A stretch of 15,712 bases of DNA from Spirochaetaceae bacterium (GTDB taxonomy: Bacteria > Spirochaetota > Spirochaetia > Treponematales > Breznakiellaceae). The DNA lies in the NCBI GenBank assembly GCA_031290205.1, contig JAITNZ010000143.1, forward strand, positions 1-15,712, in the 5' to 3' direction. The stretch's first letter is position 1. Each line of letters begins with the position of its first letter. Of this stretch, positions 12,912 to 15,712 are shown one piece after another. Both the position numbers and the translations under genes were made by a program. The notes under the pieces were generated by a model that saw only the letters and a list, made by a program, of their open reading frames with translations, ran no database searches and had not been told where the DNA came from.

Positions 12912-13751
12912 ACGCGGATAAGCATTCTTGGTTCGGGCACCTCGCACGGCATACCGGTAATCGGCTGTTCGTGTCCGGTTTGCCGTTCGGCGGATACCCG
13001 CGATACACGCTACCGTTCATCAATTTATATTGAAGGCGACTCTGGCGAAAAGATTCTTGTTGATACCGGTCCGGAGTTCCGCTTGCAGGCATTGCGGGAG
13101 GGAATCACGGAGCTTGACGCCGTGCTGCTTACCCACCCTCATGCCGACCATCTGCATGGCATTGACGATCTGCGTCCGCTCACCTATGAAAAGACAATTC
13201 CCGTATATGGTTACAAATGGGTATTAACGGAAGTAGCAAACCGTTTCGATTATATTTGGGCTAAGCGCACCCAGCAGGGGGGCGGTTTACCGCATCTTGA
13301 AATCATTCCCATTGATAAAAAAACATTACGCAAAGGCATGAGCATCGGTAATATTAATATTATGCCGATACCAATCGTTCATGGCAAACTTGCTATTCTC
13401 GGTTGGAAATTTAAAGAAGGCGAAAAGCGCTTCGTCTATATTACCGATGTAAGCAGGATATCGTTTATCTCATTCCTAAAAGTCATGCGTTGTAATGTAT
13501 TAGTAATCGGCGCCTTGCGGATGAGCCCTCATGCTACTCATTTTTCTTTTGGAGAGGCGCTTCATTTTGCAAAAAAAATTTACCGGTCGCCTGAAGGTAA
13601 AAAATATTTACGCGAAGTATATCTTACCCATATTTGCCATAATCATTCGCATAAAGAAATCGAAAATTTCTGCACCGCATGGATGCATAAAAATAATATT
13701 AAGCGCTTAACTATATCACCCGCTTATGATACAATGAGGATAGAGCTGTAA
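12912..13751 (+). CDS. PhnP-like metallo-beta-lactamase-fold hydrolase with an apparent ACG start
   Basis: The 279-residue product has the PhnP-type metallo-beta-lactamase layout: ILGSGTSHGIPVIGC at the start, structural zinc-site cysteines C19, C21 and C24, the metal-binding motif H75-x-H77-x-D79-H80 in LLTHPHADHLHG, further ligands in VHGKLAILG and YITDV, and the closing SPAYDTMRIEL. PhnP is a phosphodiesterase for cyclic ribose phosphates; relatives have other substrates and no phn genes are here. The family N-terminus lies upstream of the first conventional start (TTG 13083, residue 58), which would remove the zinc-site cysteines. In the open frame after the stop at 12894-12896 there is no ATG, GTG or TTG before 13083. 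ACG at 12912 is preceded by AGGTGG (12897-12902), 9 bp away, and aligns with the usual MRI start. ATA or ATT starts, a start-loss mutation or an assembly error are alternatives. Confidence 0.85.
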   Translation, partial: TRISILGSGTSHGIPVIGCSCPVCRSADTRDTRYRSSIYIEGDSGEKILVDTGPEFRLQALREGITELDAVLLTHPHADHLHGIDDLRPLTYEKTIPVYGYKWVLTEVANRFDYIWAKRTQQGGGLPHLEIIPIDKKTLRKGMSIGNINIMPIPIVHGKLAILGWKFKEGEKRFVYITDVSRISFISFLKVMRCNVLVIGALRMSPHATHFSFGEALHFAKKIYRSPEGKKYLREVYLTHICHNHSHKEIENFCTAWMHKNNIKRLTISPAYDTMRIEL

Positions 13752-13756
13752 AAAAA

Positions 13757-15043
13757 ATGAAAAAATTATTATGTTTAGGGTTGTTTGTATTATTCGCTGC
13801 TAACATGGCGTTTTCAGAGGATGGCGGCGAAATAAAATCACGCGGTGATTATTTGACTGTGAAGGTCGCCGTGATTGGACCGGGGGATGAACTCTACTTT
13901 TGGTGGGGGCACCTCGGCTTGATTATTGAGGATGCTATTACCGGACGTGCGCATTTTATTGATTACGGTGTTTTCTCGTTCAGGCAGACAGATTTCTTTT
14001 CGAATTTTGCGTTAGGAAGGCTCTGGTATACCACGGCGGAAAGCCCCGCAGAGGCGGTTATCCAGCGCTATATAGAGGATAACCGTGATATTACCGTATA
14101 TACCCTCAATCTTTCCGCCGCACAGAAAGAAGAAATGCTCGCGATTACCATGCACAACCTGTTGCCCGAAAATAGCGATTATCTTTACAATCATTTTTCT
14201 GATAATTGTGTTACCCGCATTACCAACACGCTGGATGCCGTCCTTGGGGGGCAGTTCTATGCACAAGCGGCAAACACGCCGGGTCGCTGGACTTTACGCC
14301 AAGAGATACGCCGTTTTATGGCGCGCCATCCTGTCTGGGACCTCTTGCTTAACTTTTGGATGGGACAGGTAATCGATAAGCAAATATCCGTCAAAGAAGA
14401 AATGTTCCTTCCCGAAGAAACCGGCGTCTTTATCGAAAACTTCACCTATATCGATGCCGATGGTAACGAACAAAAATTATGCGGCAGTATAGAAAAAATA
14501 TGGACGGCGAAAAATCGCCCCCTCTTTCTCGACGCGCCGCGTTCAATTTTTTGGACTTCACTCATTGTTGGTATCTTTCTTGCCGCGCTTCTTTATCTTG
14601 TTTCACCCCCCTATAAGCGAGGGAAAAAAACAAAAAAATACGCGGTCTTGCAGAAAAGACTTTTTGGTATGGGTAACACGCTGCTCGGTCTTATTGGAGG
14701 CATTGCAGGCTCGTTGCTTTTCTTTATGGAGTTTTTTAGCGACCACGATTATACCTATCAGAATAGCAACATCCTTTTTGCAAACCCCCTCTTGCTCGTC
14801 GCTATTCCTTTCGGCATCCTTTTTGCATTCAGCCGGAATGAGGGCAAAGTAAGACTTGCTACACAGGTGCTGCGGATTTTGTGGACGTATGTTCTCCTCA
14901 CGGCGCTGCTTGCCGTCATCATTAAAATACTCCCTGCCTACTACCAAGACAACTGGGCGCCGCTCGCCATAGTCATCCCAATCTCGCTCGTGCTAAGTAA
15001 AGTCCCGCTGGGGAAGGGAAAAGGGAAAAGGGACGATGCGTAG
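13757..15043 (+). CDS. DUF4105 (Lnb-like) membrane protein
   Basis: This 428-residue protein begins with a signal peptide (MKKLLCLGLFVLFAANMAF, cut near SEDGG), then a periplasmic domain of DUF4105 type to about residue 255: WWGHLGLIIED with H52, IDYGVFSF, and HFSDNCVTRI with C151. These conserved His and Cys residues are the likely catalytic pair. The C-terminal part (about 262-425) has about five membrane segments. DUF4105 includes Lnb, described as a lipoprotein N-acyltransferase in Bacteroides; whether this spirochaetal member does the same is unknown. It follows the PhnP-like gene by 5 bp, so it is in that operon. The ribosome-binding site is poor (GAGGAT about 15 bp upstream). The final residues (GKGKGKRDDA) are encoded by a GGGAAAAGGG-type run that looks like repeat DNA. 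Confidence 0.82.
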   Translation: MKKLLCLGLFVLFAANMAFSEDGGEIKSRGDYLTVKVAVIGPGDELYFWWGHLGLIIEDAITGRAHFIDYGVFSFRQTDFFSNFALGRLWYTTAESPAEAVIQRYIEDNRDITVYTLNLSAAQKEEMLAITMHNLLPENSDYLYNHFSDNCVTRITNTLDAVLGGQFYAQAANTPGRWTLRQEIRRFMARHPVWDLLLNFWMGQVIDKQISVKEEMFLPEETGVFIENFTYIDADGNEQKLCGSIEKIWTAKNRPLFLDAPRSIFWTSLIVGIFLAALLYLVSPPYKRGKKTKKYAVLQKRLFGMGNTLLGLIGGIAGSLLFFMEFFSDHDYTYQNSNILFANPLLLVAIPFGILFAFSRNEGKVRLATQVLRILWTYVLLTALLAVIIKILPAYYQDNWAPLAIVIPISLVLSKVPLGKGKGKRDDA

Positions 15044-15154
15044 CATCGAGAATTTCGAGCTTCAATTTAGTTTGATTGCTGATAAAGTTTGATTTCAATG
15101 CTGAGTGCGCGCCTCGTGTCGGAAGGCTACTGATTTAGCGAGAGCAGGGAAAAG

Positions 15155-15189
15155 GTATGAGGTATGAAGTATGAGGTATGAGGTATGAA
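15155..15189. repeat. Five tandem heptamers GTATGAR
   Basis: GTATGAG, GTATGAA, GTATGAG, GTATGAG and GTATGAA follow one another without gaps, then the pattern breaks. It lies in the 174-bp gap before the next gene. The gap holds no other gene. A small stem CGATGC-GTA-GCATCG around the DUF4105 stop codon is the only other structure seen there. Copy number could vary by slippage. Confidence 0.85.
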
Positions 15190-15198
15190 GTGCGGTCT

Positions 15199-15215
15199 CT
15201 GAGCTTGTCGAAGGG
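15199..15215. repeat. CTGAGCTTGTCGAAGGG word
   Basis: This word, or its reverse complement containing CTTCGACAAGCTCAG, is one I know as a frequently repeated intergenic motif in several bacterial genomes. Only one copy is in the window. It directly precedes the next start codon, so it may occupy the leader of that gene. Confidence 0.5.
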
Positions 15216-15217
15216 AC

Positions 15218-15661
15218 ATGAGAGTGATGGTGAAGAAAATTTTGATTTTGACTGATGAAGCGGCTTCTAGTAGGGCGGCATCTCTTGCGATATCCAGTGT
15301 CTTGTTAGAGAGAAACGTTACAACGGTATGCGGCACGACATTACAGGGAACAGATATACTCGCCGCCGATTTTTGTTTTTTTGGCTGCGAAAAACCCGCC
15401 CCGCCGTCGTTTGCTTATCTCGAAAAACTCATGCACCACATCAACCTGAGTCTGCGTAGCTGTGCGGTCTTTTCATGTGAACCGGAAGCGTCGGCATATC
15501 TTACAAAACTCATTGCCGATAGCGGCATCAAAATGAAAGGCTGCCCCTTCGTCGGCTCGAACTTGAGTGAATTAAAAATCTGGGCTCAGAGATGTATCCT
15601 AAATTCCCTACCCCAAATTATACCTACAGCGGATACGGCACAGAAAACGCATCAAGTATGA
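15218..15661 (+). CDS. Hypothetical protein, possibly flavodoxin-like
   Basis: I do not recognise the family. The 147-residue frame opens with a beta-strand (KKILILTD) and alternates helices and strands like a Rossmann/flavodoxin-type fold, with strands at about 47-56 (DILAADFCFFGC), 78-87 (LRSCAVFSCE) and 102-111 (KMKGCPFVG). A clear flavodoxin phosphate-binding loop (T/S-x-T-G-x-T) is absent after the first strand; it reads TDEAASSRAA. The start is uncertain: ATG 15218, ATG 15227 or GTG 15230 are all in frame, and the last would give the neat MKKILILTD. GAGAG at 15220-15224 would serve only the later starts. The 3' end overlaps a convergent frame by 38 bp. Confidence 0.6.
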   Translation: MRVMVKKILILTDEAASSRAASLAISSVLLERNVTTVCGTTLQGTDILAADFCFFGCEKPAPPSFAYLEKLMHHINLSLRSCAVFSCEPEASAYLTKLIADSGIKMKGCPFVGSNLSELKIWAQRCILNSLPQIIPTADTAQKTHQV

Positions 15662-15712
15662 TTTTTTGTTCTTTTGTGAGTGGGAACAATATAGGCTGTC
15701 CGTTGATGTATT
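15624..15712 (-). CDS. 3' end of an unidentified convergent gene
   Basis: Read from the right edge on the minus strand, an open frame of 28 codons ends at TAG (15626-15624). Its residues include YINGQPILFPLTKEQKIILD and then AFSVPYPL, with the balanced composition of a real protein end. It runs against the gene on the plus strand and overlaps it by 38 bp. The rest lies outside the window and I cannot name it. Confidence 0.5.
   Translation of the reverse strand, partial: YINGQPILFPLTKEQKIILDAFSVPYPL

Noticed and set aside
13083..13085. TTG 13083 as start of the PhnP-like gene
   Set aside because: It would delete the first family motif and the zinc-site cysteines that are intact upstream in the same frame.
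15127..15336. 69-residue minus-strand frame
   Set aside because: Its tail is a translation of the heptamer repeat and the CTTCGACAAGCTCAG word; there is no ribosome-binding site.

Overview
The window looks like part of a spirochaete chromosome, most likely a Treponema-like gut bacterium of about 50% G+C. The best evidence is a P83/100-family antigen homologue, a family known essentially from Borrelia and Treponema. It sits beside typical treponemal cargo: an HndD-type [FeFe] hydrogenase, a PotD-like lipoprotein and an archaeal/fungal-type aspartate-semialdehyde dehydrogenase. The assignment comes from reading the sequence; no search was run.

Layout. 1-1829: the end of a NuoF/HndC-like subunit followed by the catalytic subunit of a multimeric [FeFe] hydrogenase, closed by a clear terminator. 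1903-2667: an A+T-rich ribbon-helix-helix/PIN toxin-antitoxin pair with its own promoter. 2690-3787: a non-coding, G+C-rich repeat array with a 352-bp unit in exact tandem, ending in a long hairpin just before the asd promoter. 3849-4952: asd. 5027-8019: a divergent pair of exported proteins, one with FN3-like domains and a helical (TPR-like) end, the other the P83/100 homologue. The same short repeat lies 3' of both. 8020-8398: mosaic of repeat fragments. 8399-9127: comF-like gene. 9128-10790: a second repeat array (309/308-bp units in tandem), which appears to cut into a small open frame and ends in the same kind of hairpin just before the rpsL promoter. 10863-11717: rpsL-rpsG. 11861-15043: potD-like lipoprotein, PhnP-like metallo-hydrolase and DUF4105 membrane protein in a tight row. 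15218-15712: an unidentified flavodoxin-sized protein and the 3' end of a convergent gene.

Most interesting signal. Both repeat arrays end in a long inverted repeat (3559-3733 and 10573-10732) with about 31-32 bp arms. All departures from Watson-Crick pairing in the arms are G-U wobbles when read as + strand RNA; read from the other strand they would be C-A mismatches. The inner part of the stem and an internal hairpin around a conserved TACT loop differ between copies but stay paired. A shared tail then runs directly into the -35 box of asd and of rpsL. This looks like a repeated, structured RNA (or DNA) element placed in front of two housekeeping operons. I know of no named family matching it.

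Second point: the PhnP-like gene has no ATG, GTG or TTG at its family-consistent start. An ACG codon at 12912, behind a Shine-Dalgarno-like AGGTGG, fits best.
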